A stretch of 46,822 nt of DNA from a virus, in the IMG/VR virus record IMGVR_UViG_3300032516_000047, positions 1-46,822 of that record. One strand, 5' to 3'. Position 1 is the stretch's first letter. Each line of letters starts with the position of its first letter. The notes below the pieces were generated by a model, which did no database searches, had not been told where the DNA came from, and worked only from the letters and a program-made list of their open reading frames with translations. Below are positions 22,751 to 31,034 of the stretch, one piece after another. Both the position numbers and the translations under genes were made by a program.

Positions 22751-25183
22751 ATGGCCGATACTGAATTGCTGGGTGTAGTACTCGCTCTCCGCGCGGACGT
22801 TACTGACCTGAAAGCGAAGTTCAGCCAGGCGGAGTCAAGCGCCCGTGCTGCAGGCACAAAGATGAGCGATGCCTTCAAGGGCGTGGCCCTTGGCCTTGGG
22901 GCAATCGGCACGGCGTTTATGATTTTCAAAAAGGGCCAGGCCTTGATGCAGGGCGCAATACAGGCGGCGCAGAAGCAGGAGTTCGCGCAGCGGAAACTTC
23001 AGTCCGCTCTCGGGTATACGAGCACCGCCCTACTTCAACAAGCGTCTGCATTGCAGGCGAGCACGACTTTCGGTGACGAAGCCATTGTCGAGGCGCAGGC
23101 GCTTGTAGGGGCTTTCATCAAAGAGGAATCGCAGATCAAACGCCTCATGCCGCTGATATTGGATTTTGCGGCGGCGAAGGGAATTGACCTGAAGAGCGCC
23201 GCGGACCTGGTGACAAAGTCAATCGCGAGCGGAACGAACGCCCTCGCACGGCACGGGATAAAAATTACTGAGTCAAAGGACAAGGGCGAGCGCCTGGAGT
23301 CCGTGATCAAAGGACTGGACAAGGCGTTCGGTGGGATGGCGGAATCAATCGCGCAGACGCCTTCGGGAATACTGGAGCAGCAAAAGAATCTGCTTGACGA
23401 TATGGCCGAGTCTGTTGGGATGGAGTTGATACCGTTTCAAATCGAGTGGAATAAACTCCTATTGGAAACGCTCCAAGGATGGGGTTGGATTTACACGCGG
23501 ATAAAAAAGACGCTGAGCTGGGCAGACCTTGCTAAGCAACGGGAAATCACGTGGCATGAGCAGATGCGGGATGACGCCTTTGCGACTGCAGCGCAATTAC
23601 AGCGAACAATCGACAAAGTGAAGGAGCTCGGGCGCGAAGGAAATAAAACTGTCCAGCTGGAAGTCGGAGGGAAACAGGAAGTTCTCACGATTGATAAAGC
23701 GATTGCCAAACTGGAACAAGATCGCCGTATCGCCCTCCGTACCGCAGGTGGCGAAGCAAAGATGACCGGGGCGTTGATAAGTCCGACGGTTGCAGGTGGA
23801 AAAAAGACAACGCCTACCACACCAGAGGTTGATCCGGAAGCGGCCGCCACGAAACAGAAGGCCGCGTTGCAATTACAAATCGCGGAAATCGAAGCGGCAC
23901 TCGTTTCATACAGCGCGGAATTGAATCTGGCCCTCACGCAGATTGATGCTCAATACGCGTCAAGCAGCGTTTCCATCCAGCAGTACTTTGCGTCGAAGCG
24001 GGCGATCATCGAGGAACAGGCCTCGGCGGAGATATCAACGAAAAAGGAACTGGCCCTGCTGGAACAGGATGCCGCAAAGTTCACTACGATGTCGGCGAAT
24101 ATTGACAAGCTGAAGATCGATGCGCAGATAAAGAAGATTGAACTTGACAAGGAAGAGGCCGATGCGCTGAAGGCCCTCAGCGTTCAGCAAATGGAAAACG
24201 CGCAGACCGTGGCCGGGATACAGGCGCGGGTGGACAGCGCGGGGATACAGACGTACCGGGAACGGCTTGACGAGGAACTTGCAGCCCTCGCGGCAAAGCA
24301 CGAAGAGGAACTGAGGAGACTCCGCGAGCACGGGACGGCTGTCGAATTGATCAAGAGCGCGACCCGTGCGCAGACGCAAGAGACGGTGCTTGCGGAACAG
24401 CAGGCTCAGGTTGCTTACCTGCAGAACTCCCTCAGCGTGATCAATGATGTCGTGGGGCAGATATCCGGTATCTACGATCAGTACTATGCCAAGGTCGTGC
24501 AAGAAGAAAAACAAAAGATGGAAGCACAGATTTCCGCCGCGCAAGCCGCGGGCGCGAGTGAGTCGCAGCTTGAGTCTTTGCGCAAGAGCCTATCCGCACA
24601 GGCGAACGCCCGCGCGAAGAAGGCTTGGGAAAAGCAGAAGAAGGCTGACCTCGCCTCTGCAGTAATTGGGACAGCCCTTGCGGTGGTGAATGCATTGCAG
24701 ACGAAGCCTTTTTATGTGGGCCTTATTATGGCCTTGCTCGCAGGAGCAGCCGGAGCGGTGCAAATTGCGACCATCGCCGGGCAGTCCTACCCAGGGATGG
24801 CAACGGGCGGTCTCGTATCGCAGGGTACCACGGGCACGGCGGACGACGTACATGCGCGACTTTCCCGCGGCGAGTACGTTACTCCGGCGAAGAGCGTCTC
24901 GTACTACGGGCCGGAAGTGATGGAGGCGTTGCGCCGGCGCAGCGTGCCGAAAGAACTCTTTTCAGGGATCGGCGCCTCTGGTATCCGACGCGGGGCCGTT
25001 TCCTTTGCAGAGGGCGGGATGGTGACGGCGCAGCCCGGGCAGGGAGAAAAGCCGGTGACCATTGTCAATTTTCTTGATCCGGCGATCATGGATCGGTATA
25101 TTAACAGCATCGAAGGAGAACGGGCAATTGTAAACGTGATCAATCGCCGTTCATACGAAGTGTCAAAAGCGTTAGGAGGTTGA
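22751..25183 (+). CDS. tape measure protein
   Basis: This 810-residue protein has long alternating helices rich in Ala, Gln, Glu and Lys (LKAKFSQAESSARAAGTKM early, many heptad-like stretches at 380-620) and a late hydrophobic block (about 635-680, VIGTALAVVNALQTKPFYVG and ALLAGAAGAVQIATIAG). A Gly-rich C-terminal part follows (MATGGLVSQGTTGTADDV). These are tape measure features; it sets tail length, and the hydrophobic part may enter the host membrane. At about 0.15 nm per residue a tail near 120 nm is expected, an estimate only. Confidence 0.9.
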   Translation: MADTELLGVVLALRADVTDLKAKFSQAESSARAAGTKMSDAFKGVALGLGAIGTAFMIFKKGQALMQGAIQAAQKQEFAQRKLQSALGYTSTALLQQASALQASTTFGDEAIVEAQALVGAFIKEESQIKRLMPLILDFAAAKGIDLKSAADLVTKSIASGTNALARHGIKITESKDKGERLESVIKGLDKAFGGMAESIAQTPSGILEQQKNLLDDMAESVGMELIPFQIEWNKLLLETLQGWGWIYTRIKKTLSWADLAKQREITWHEQMRDDAFATAAQLQRTIDKVKELGREGNKTVQLEVGGKQEVLTIDKAIAKLEQDRRIALRTAGGEAKMTGALISPTVAGGKKTTPTTPEVDPEAAATKQKAALQLQIAEIEAALVSYSAELNLALTQIDAQYASSSVSIQQYFASKRAIIEEQASAEISTKKELALLEQDAAKFTTMSANIDKLKIDAQIKKIELDKEEADALKALSVQQMENAQTVAGIQARVDSAGIQTYRERLDEELAALAAKHEEELRRLREHGTAVELIKSATRAQTQETVLAEQQAQVAYLQNSLSVINDVVGQISGIYDQYYAKVVQEEKQKMEAQISAAQAAGASESQLESLRKSLSAQANARAKKAWEKQKKADLASAVIGTALAVVNALQTKPFYVGLIMALLAGAAGAVQIATIAGQSYPGMATGGLVSQGTTGTADDVHARLSRGEYVTPAKSVSYYGPEVMEALRRRSVPKELFSGIGASGIRRGAVSFAEGGMVTAQPGQGEKPVTIVNFLDPAIMDRYINSIEGERAIVNVINRRSYEVSKALGG

Positions 25184-25184
25184 G

Positions 25185-26453
25185 ATGAGCTGGACATATC
25201 GAGGGTACGAAGGAAATGATGAGCACGAGACGCCATGGTATGCGCGGGAAGTTGATTTATTTGAAGCGATTATTGACGCGCTCCCTGCAGCGGGGACCAC
25301 TTATGTCAGCACCGAGCATTATCATTCAAAACTTGCTTCCCCGGACGGGTTGACCGACCCGGCTGTATCCGTGATAGACACCGGACTCGTCGGTATCGGT
25401 ATTGCGATCCCAGAATATCTTGCACATATTTTTTCCGGCAACAGTACCGGAGTAGCTGACGTGGGCGCTGATGAGTTGGTTATTGAGGGCGTAGGGAAAG
25501 CTGGATTGTCCGTGTTGGTGGGCGATGACTCAGAGGCAAAACTGTTTTTCGCCGACCAGGATCAGACAGGGTATATCCGCTGGTACAATGCGGGGATTGA
25601 TTTATTCCCGGATGGCGCGACTCAATACCTGTCCGCGCGTGGCGGTGCGTTTGAAATAAACCCCGGCCAAGCCAACATCTCCACGGGCGTTTATTGGGAC
25701 AGCGGCGTAGCGATTTATGTGGACGGTGCAACCGGCAACACGGTCATCAATTATTCCAGTAAAGATTGCGATACAACAATAAATTGGGACAGCGGCGTCG
25801 GGTTGTTTGTGCGGGGTAGCGATGGCGTGGTGGGCGTGGGCACGGCCACATTGCAGGCGTGGAGGACTGCGGATATCGAAAGCGTGCTGAGTTTCGGCTC
25901 AGCCGGTGCCGGTTCAATCGCTGGTAATGGGACAACGATGTATGTGGCAGGAAACTGCTATTATGATAGCACTGACTCTCGATGGGAATACTCTGCCAAT
26001 GGGCGAGCAACTCTGTATACAATAGATACCGCAAACGGTTCCCATCAGTTTCAGTGCGCGGCGACAGGCGTAGCGGCTGCAGCAATTACGTGGATCGATT
26101 TTATCAAGACGCTCGCATCTTCACCGATGAGCGTTATTTTCAATTCTGGCCTGAAGGACATTGACACGATTATCTGTGGTGATACCGATGATTATCTCTT
26201 TTTGGTGGACGCAAATGCGGACAAAGTTTGTATTTCAACGGTCACCCCTCTTGCTGCAAAGATGACCATTTTGCAGGATGATGCCAGCGGCGAATCGTGT
26301 CTGTCGTTGTCACAGGCGGATGTGAGCGAGGGCGTGGTAGATTGTTTAGCGAGTGACCGTGGCGCGATACTTGCCACCGTCAACAGTGCTGCATCAGTGC
26401 GTTGGGAACTGAATGGAATCGTATACAGGTTGGCGCTCTATGCAGACGCATAA
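25185..26453 (+). CDS. putative tail fibre or tail-surface protein
   Basis: This 422-residue protein has a short charged start, then almost only strands and Gly/Ser/Thr/Asp. Sections such as VGIGIAIPEYLAHIFSGNST and VVGVGTATLQAWRTA recall the repeating units of phage fibre and spike proteins. A repeated segment GVYWDSGVAIYVDG and TINWDSGVGLFVRG shows internal duplication. It ends VRWELNGIVYRLALYADA. GGAGG precedes ATG 25185. It follows the tape measure gene and precedes a glycosyltransferase gene, so it may be the protein that enzyme modifies. Confidence 0.6.
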   Translation: MSWTYRGYEGNDEHETPWYAREVDLFEAIIDALPAAGTTYVSTEHYHSKLASPDGLTDPAVSVIDTGLVGIGIAIPEYLAHIFSGNSTGVADVGADELVIEGVGKAGLSVLVGDDSEAKLFFADQDQTGYIRWYNAGIDLFPDGATQYLSARGGAFEINPGQANISTGVYWDSGVAIYVDGATGNTVINYSSKDCDTTINWDSGVGLFVRGSDGVVGVGTATLQAWRTADIESVLSFGSAGAGSIAGNGTTMYVAGNCYYDSTDSRWEYSANGRATLYTIDTANGSHQFQCAATGVAAAAITWIDFIKTLASSPMSVIFNSGLKDIDTIICGDTDDYLFLVDANADKVCISTVTPLAAKMTILQDDASGESCLSLSQADVSEGVVDCLASDRGAILATVNSAASVRWELNGIVYRLALYADA

Positions 26454-27258
26454 ACTGATAATCACAACCCCCGTTTATCGCTCCGAGGATGCCATAGTCC
26501 CGGAGTGCCGGGCGACGGTACACGCGCTGCGCGATGCGGGAATGTGTGTCGCGCCAGAGTGGGTTATCAAGCCCGGGCCGTTGGTTGCCCGGAACCGCAA
26601 CGACGCGATACGGTATGCTTTGACAATTCCCGGCTGGACACACCTGCTGACGCTCGATGCGGATATATCCCTGCGGTATCCCGTTGACGATGTTCAGCGC
26701 CTGCTCAATGCCGAGGTTGATATCATCGGCGGGGCGTACACGATGCGGAACGAGGCAGGCCCGGATATGCTATGTGCTGCGCGACTGGACAGCGGTCACC
26801 TGGCCGCGACCAGTACCGGGCGGCACTCCGTGGACTGGACGGGCGGCGGGTGCATCCTGCTGCGGCGGGAGTGCCTGGAAGCGCTGGGGCCGCTGTGGTT
26901 TCGGCATGAGTTCAACGCAGACGGCACAGACCAGACCCCTGAGGATGTGGGATTTTGTCAGCACGCGCGGGAAAAAGGATATAAAATTTGGCTCGACTGT
27001 GATGTGCATGCCGTACATCACCAACTCAACAATAGGAGGATCGCAATGGAAGAGTATCAGGTTCCGAAAGAAGAGCACGTTGAGATGCTGCAGGAAAAAA
27101 TTAAGGGCTGCGTTCGGGGAATACTTTCACTTACCATCGACGCGAAGGCAGCGGAGATTTCCGGGAATGTCAAAGGGATGGAAAAAATTGAGGCGGGTCT
27201 TTCGGCAACGATGAAACAGAAGGCGGCATACGAACAACTGCTGAAGGAAATGAATTAG
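26440..27258 (+). CDS. GT2-like glycosyltransferase within the tail region
   Basis: This 272-residue protein has LVARNRNDAIRYAL and the metal motif LLTLDADISLRY (D73/D75), then IIGGAYTMRNEAG and WTGGGCILLRRECLEALG, a complete GT2 core of about 200 residues. The last 70 residues form a separate helical segment that has its own start site (see 27046). ATG 26440 overlaps the fibre gene by 14 bases; an in-frame ATG at 26413 is possible. Placed beside a fibre gene and away from the main island, it may glycosylate a tail protein. Confidence 0.75.
   Translation: MQTHKLIITTPVYRSEDAIVPECRATVHALRDAGMCVAPEWVIKPGPLVARNRNDAIRYALTIPGWTHLLTLDADISLRYPVDDVQRLLNAEVDIIGGAYTMRNEAGPDMLCAARLDSGHLAATSTGRHSVDWTGGGCILLRRECLEALGPLWFRHEFNADGTDQTPEDVGFCQHAREKGYKIWLDCDVHAVHHQLNNRRIAMEEYQVPKEEHVEMLQEKIKGCVRGILSLTIDAKAAEISGNVKGMEKIEAGLSATMKQKAAYEQLLKEMN
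27046..27258 (+). CDS. possible internal in-frame product (70-residue helical protein)
   Basis: Inside the GT2 gene, in the same frame, a perfect AGGAGG at 27034-27039 stands six bases before ATG 27046. The product would be EEYQVPKEEHVEMLQEKIKG onwards, helical and charged. It starts just where the catalytic core ends. It may be made separately, or the two genes may have fused by loss of a stop codon. Confidence 0.4.
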   Translation: MEEYQVPKEEHVEMLQEKIKGCVRGILSLTIDAKAAEISGNVKGMEKIEAGLSATMKQKAAYEQLLKEMN

Positions 27259-27262
27259 CGAT

Positions 27263-27889
27263 ATGCCTTACGGTGAATATGGTTACGGAGAATACGGGTA
27301 CAAAGGAGAACATCCTCCGGCGCCCGTGCCGCTTGTAGGTGAGCGGGTCTTCCAGTGGCGACCGGATTGGAAAGATGGCGTATCCCTTGGCTACGTGGCG
27401 AACACTGTAATCTCCGAAAGCCAGTATCACGTCGAACAGCGTCGCGCGTTGCATGGAACGCTTAAACGCCGAATGTCTTTTACCGTTGCCGATGATGAGT
27501 ATCTTCCAGCGGTCGAGAACTTCCTTCGTCGCTGGCATTCGGATATAATCTGGATGCCGCTGTGGCAGGAGCGTCTCGTCGTGACTGCGATTGGCGGCGG
27601 AGGCGCGTTGCAGATTTCCGTCGCAGACACGACGGATCGCTATAATCTCAATAATCTTTGCACGCATCTTGCCTTGATCGATCAGAACCTTTCGATTGCT
27701 CCTGAACTTTTTGTAATCGATACAATATCTGCCGACGTTATAACGATAGAGACGTCCGTGGTCGGAGCGTATACAACGGAGAACGCGCTATTGTATCCGG
27801 TCATTACCATGTACTTGGATACAAATACGCTGACGGATATCACTGCGCACTACGGTCAATATGCCCTTGCATGGAGGGAATGGTTCTAA
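27263..27889 (+). CDS. tail tip protein, distal-tail-like
   Basis: This 208-residue protein starts with a Gly/Tyr-rich repeat (PYGEYGYGEYGYKGEH) and then has RRALHGTLKRRMSFTVADDE, FLRRWHSDIIWMPLWQERL and a strand-rich rest. The same layout reappears at the C-terminus of the next protein (residues about 860-1040: IELIERTDYL, FFAARLGRYRKFWLPVPTRR). In both the order is strand, helix, then a WLPVPT/WMPLWQ-type strand, suggesting a shared tail-tip domain. It is translated directly into the next gene (one base apart). Confidence 0.55.
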   Translation: MPYGEYGYGEYGYKGEHPPAPVPLVGERVFQWRPDWKDGVSLGYVANTVISESQYHVEQRRALHGTLKRRMSFTVADDEYLPAVENFLRRWHSDIIWMPLWQERLVVTAIGGGGALQISVADTTDRYNLNNLCTHLALIDQNLSIAPELFVIDTISADVITIETSVVGAYTTENALLYPVITMYLDTNTLTDITAHYGQYALAWREWF

Positions 27890-30800
27890 ATGTCAGACCT
27901 GATAACTGAAATCATCGAATCGCGGAACGCCCCGGCAAAGCTGCCACCTGCGATATGGCTGCGGGAAACGCCCGTAGACCACGACACGGCAGAGGTGCGG
28001 GATGAACAGGCGCGGCTGCGGTACACGGTGGTGCACCCGCACTGGTACGATACGGTAGCGGGCAAGTACACGAAGGCTATCCCGGCTGTTGTGGCGGCAG
28101 ACGTTGGCGATGGCGCAGGCTACAAGACTGTCGGCGCGATGGACAAGTACGGGTTTGCGCAACTCGACTGGATCGTGGGTATCAAGTCGCGTGCCACGGG
28201 CAAGCAGTACTTGACGAAGCCGTATGCCCTGACGCGGCACAACGGGGCGCATACCAACGCGGCCATCACCAAGGGTATCTACGAGTACGCCAAGCCTGCG
28301 GATGCGTTCGGGCAGGAACTTGGCAGGGCGGCGAAGTGGGGCGGCATATTCCGCGATGTTGACATTCGCGCCGAGGTGAGTGGCGGCGGGGCGCTTGCCA
28401 TTCAGCATACATGGCACAAAGAGGCGTGCGATGAATCGGAGTGGTACGGTGTGATATGGGAAGTGGACTGCACGGCGGCAGAGTACCTGACGCTGATTCA
28501 GCCGGACGGCCCGCATGACACGCGCCTGCAACCGTATGTGACTGAGGACAAGCTGCAGTGTATCGTTGAGTACTTCTCAGTGGAGCAGTTCCGCGAGCTT
28601 GACGCGGACGGTAAGCCCACGGGCCGACTTGTTGACATCACGCACGACTACACGACTATCAGCGTCAACCTTGCGGCGGCTCTTGCCTTGGCCGCAGACA
28701 CGACCTACTACCTGACGGCACTGTGTAACCTTGGCACGTACAATGTCACGAGTACAAGCACGCTCGGGCACGAGGCGATAATCAAGACGAACGCCGCGTA
28801 TGGCTTCCGGGTCAATAGTACGGGTACATGGAATGTCTCATATGTCAAGTTCACGAGTAAGAATGACGATACGATAGGCGAGGCCATTGCGGGGAGTAGC
28901 GGAAGCCCTGCGGCGGCAGATCAGACGGTAGGGTATGTGCAAGCAAGCGGAACCGGAGCCACCAGCGTTGCATCATCTCACGTGTCGTTCAACTACTGTA
29001 CACCTGCGTCAAACTCGACCGTATACGGATGGACAGCAAACAAAAGCACGCGCACGTTTACCGATACTGATATATCGTTCCGCAACATTGCGGTCACGGT
29101 GAATGCGGGCGGGTTGTGCTACGGTTCATATAACAGCACCAATGGGGCCGTAACAGTGGATGGGCTATCCATTGATTCTACCGTGACCACGAATCAGGGT
29201 GCCGGAATGATTCGGATACGCAACGTGGCCGCGAATTGCAGTATCACGAATGTTACAAACTTGCCTGACAGCTCCGTGAATTACTCATTCGGGATAATCT
29301 TCGTTGCCAATGTTAACGGTGTTGTATTCACCGCCAAGAATTGCGTGTGTGGCATGTCGTTGACCGGCAATGCACTGTACCTTCATCAATGTGTTACCGC
29401 AGGCGTCACGGCAACGGTCAACTATAGTAACTGTCTTGCTGTGAAGAAAGGCGCGGGCAACGCCAATGGATTCCAAAGCAGCAAAACCGCCGGAACGGTG
29501 AACTATTCAATAATCGATAGCATCTGCCTGGACTGCGTAACGGGCGTATCCAATGGTGGTGGTGATACCGTCACGCACACCTACAACGACTACTACGGGT
29601 GTACCGCCAACGCATTCGAGGCGCTCACCGCATCCGAAATCACGACCAACCCCGCGCTCGGCAACCTCCCTGCGGGATGTGTGATTGACACGGCCACGTG
29701 TAATCGGCCCAATGGCTATGCGGTGACGGGCTTCGAGATGAACGGTAGCGACACGTTCGACAATCTCACCATTGACGAAGCGGTTTACACGAGTACGGGA
29801 TGGAAACATGCCGGAACGAAACTGGTTACAATGGGGCCGATGTACGCACTGACCACGTTCCCGGAAGTGATAACATCGCTCACGCCCAACAGCGGCAGCA
29901 CAGCAGGCGGTACGGCTGTTGCATGGGCCGGGCTTGGATTCGGCACAACTCAAGGCACGGGCAAAGTCTACCTTGACGGCGTAGAGCAGACGGTCACTGC
30001 ATGGGCCGATGATGGCCCGGACATTACCACAATTGCGCACGCGACGGGAGCTGTCGATGCATCCTGCACCAATTACCGGGGCGCGACGTTCTCGCTGGCC
30101 GGGGCGTTTACTTTTGTCACCACCCTCTCCATTACTTCGCTCGATGTTATCTCAGGGACGACGGCCGGCGGAACGACGGTAGTGATAACCGGGACGGGCT
30201 TCGGTGCCGTGCAAGGGGCCGGGACAGTGGACTTCGGCGGCACCGCAGTGGCGTCGTATGCCTTGTGGGGTGACACAAGCATTACCATCGTCACTCCCAT
30301 GCATGCGGCTGGGCTTGTTGATGTGACTGTTGACCTTGGTGGGGCGAGTGTCACAAAAACGGGGGCGTTTACTTTTATTTCTCCGATACCTCCTGCGGTT
30401 GGGGATGATCTTGAAGACCTGCTCGGCGTTGCCACGCTCTGGGATATCGGCTTTGACTGGCGGGACAACCCGACGCGTCGCGTTGATCTCAGCCGTGATG
30501 TACTGGAACTTTCAACGTCACGTATTGAACTCATAGAGCGCACAGACTATCTCGCGCAGGAAGTGCGCTATGGGATCACGGGGATGACAGCAGAGGAAAC
30601 GCACGACCTGATTGCCTTCTTTGCCGCACGCCTTGGACGATACAGAAAATTCTGGCTTCCCGTGCCGACGAGGAGATTCACCCTCACGGAAAACGCTTCG
30701 ACACTTGATACGCACCTCACGGTAACGGATTCAAATTTCGCGGAGTTCGCCCAGGGATACGAGCGTGTGATTGTCTACATGACAGACGGGGCTCGGATCA

Positions 30801-31033
30801 CACGCGGGATTGAAAGTGCCGCGGACAATGGCGACGGAACAGAGCAGCTGAATATCATCACTCCGCTATATCGGGATATCATTGCCACGGACGTACAGCT
30901 GTGCTGTCCGCTATTGCTTGTGCGCTTTGCCGAGGACGAGTTGAACCTCAGCCATAAGACAGCACACGTTGCTTCGGCCGCAGTCGGATTCATGGAACTG
31001 GTGCGGGAGTATACGCAAACGGGAGGATCGTAG
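27890..31033 (+). CDS. large composite tail protein: beta-helix, two IPT/TIG domains, tail-tip domain
   Basis: This 1047-residue protein appears modular. Residues about 1-290 are a mixed N-domain. About 290-640 are rich in Asn, Thr, Val and Ser with many short strands (ITNVTNLPDSSVNYSFGIIF), like a pectate-lyase type beta-helix. Two IPT/TIG-like domains follow, ITSLTPNSGSTAGGTAVAWA at about 663 and ITSLDVISGTTAGGTTVVIT at about 745. The end is a domain resembling the preceding protein. Beta-helix and Ig-like parts commonly bind or digest surface polysaccharide, so this is a candidate host-recognition protein. No catalytic residues can be identified. Confidence 0.65.
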   Translation: MSDLITEIIESRNAPAKLPPAIWLRETPVDHDTAEVRDEQARLRYTVVHPHWYDTVAGKYTKAIPAVVAADVGDGAGYKTVGAMDKYGFAQLDWIVGIKSRATGKQYLTKPYALTRHNGAHTNAAITKGIYEYAKPADAFGQELGRAAKWGGIFRDVDIRAEVSGGGALAIQHTWHKEACDESEWYGVIWEVDCTAAEYLTLIQPDGPHDTRLQPYVTEDKLQCIVEYFSVEQFRELDADGKPTGRLVDITHDYTTISVNLAAALALAADTTYYLTALCNLGTYNVTSTSTLGHEAIIKTNAAYGFRVNSTGTWNVSYVKFTSKNDDTIGEAIAGSSGSPAAADQTVGYVQASGTGATSVASSHVSFNYCTPASNSTVYGWTANKSTRTFTDTDISFRNIAVTVNAGGLCYGSYNSTNGAVTVDGLSIDSTVTTNQGAGMIRIRNVAANCSITNVTNLPDSSVNYSFGIIFVANVNGVVFTAKNCVCGMSLTGNALYLHQCVTAGVTATVNYSNCLAVKKGAGNANGFQSSKTAGTVNYSIIDSICLDCVTGVSNGGGDTVTHTYNDYYGCTANAFEALTASEITTNPALGNLPAGCVIDTATCNRPNGYAVTGFEMNGSDTFDNLTIDEAVYTSTGWKHAGTKLVTMGPMYALTTFPEVITSLTPNSGSTAGGTAVAWAGLGFGTTQGTGKVYLDGVEQTVTAWADDGPDITTIAHATGAVDASCTNYRGATFSLAGAFTFVTTLSITSLDVISGTTAGGTTVVITGTGFGAVQGAGTVDFGGTAVASYALWGDTSITIVTPMHAAGLVDVTVDLGGASVTKTGAFTFISPIPPAVGDDLEDLLGVATLWDIGFDWRDNPTRRVDLSRDVLELSTSRIELIERTDYLAQEVRYGITGMTAEETHDLIAFFAARLGRYRKFWLPVPTRRFTLTENASTLDTHLTVTDSNFAEFAQGYERVIVYMTDGARITRGIESAADNGDGTEQLNIITPLYRDIIATDVQLCCPLLLVRFAEDELNLSHKTAHVASAAVGFMELVREYTQTGGS

Positions 31034-31034
31034 G

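Noticed and set aside
25185-31033. Diversity-generating retroelement acting on tail genes
   Set aside because: No reverse transcriptase gene and no near-identical template/variable repeat pair were seen in the window.
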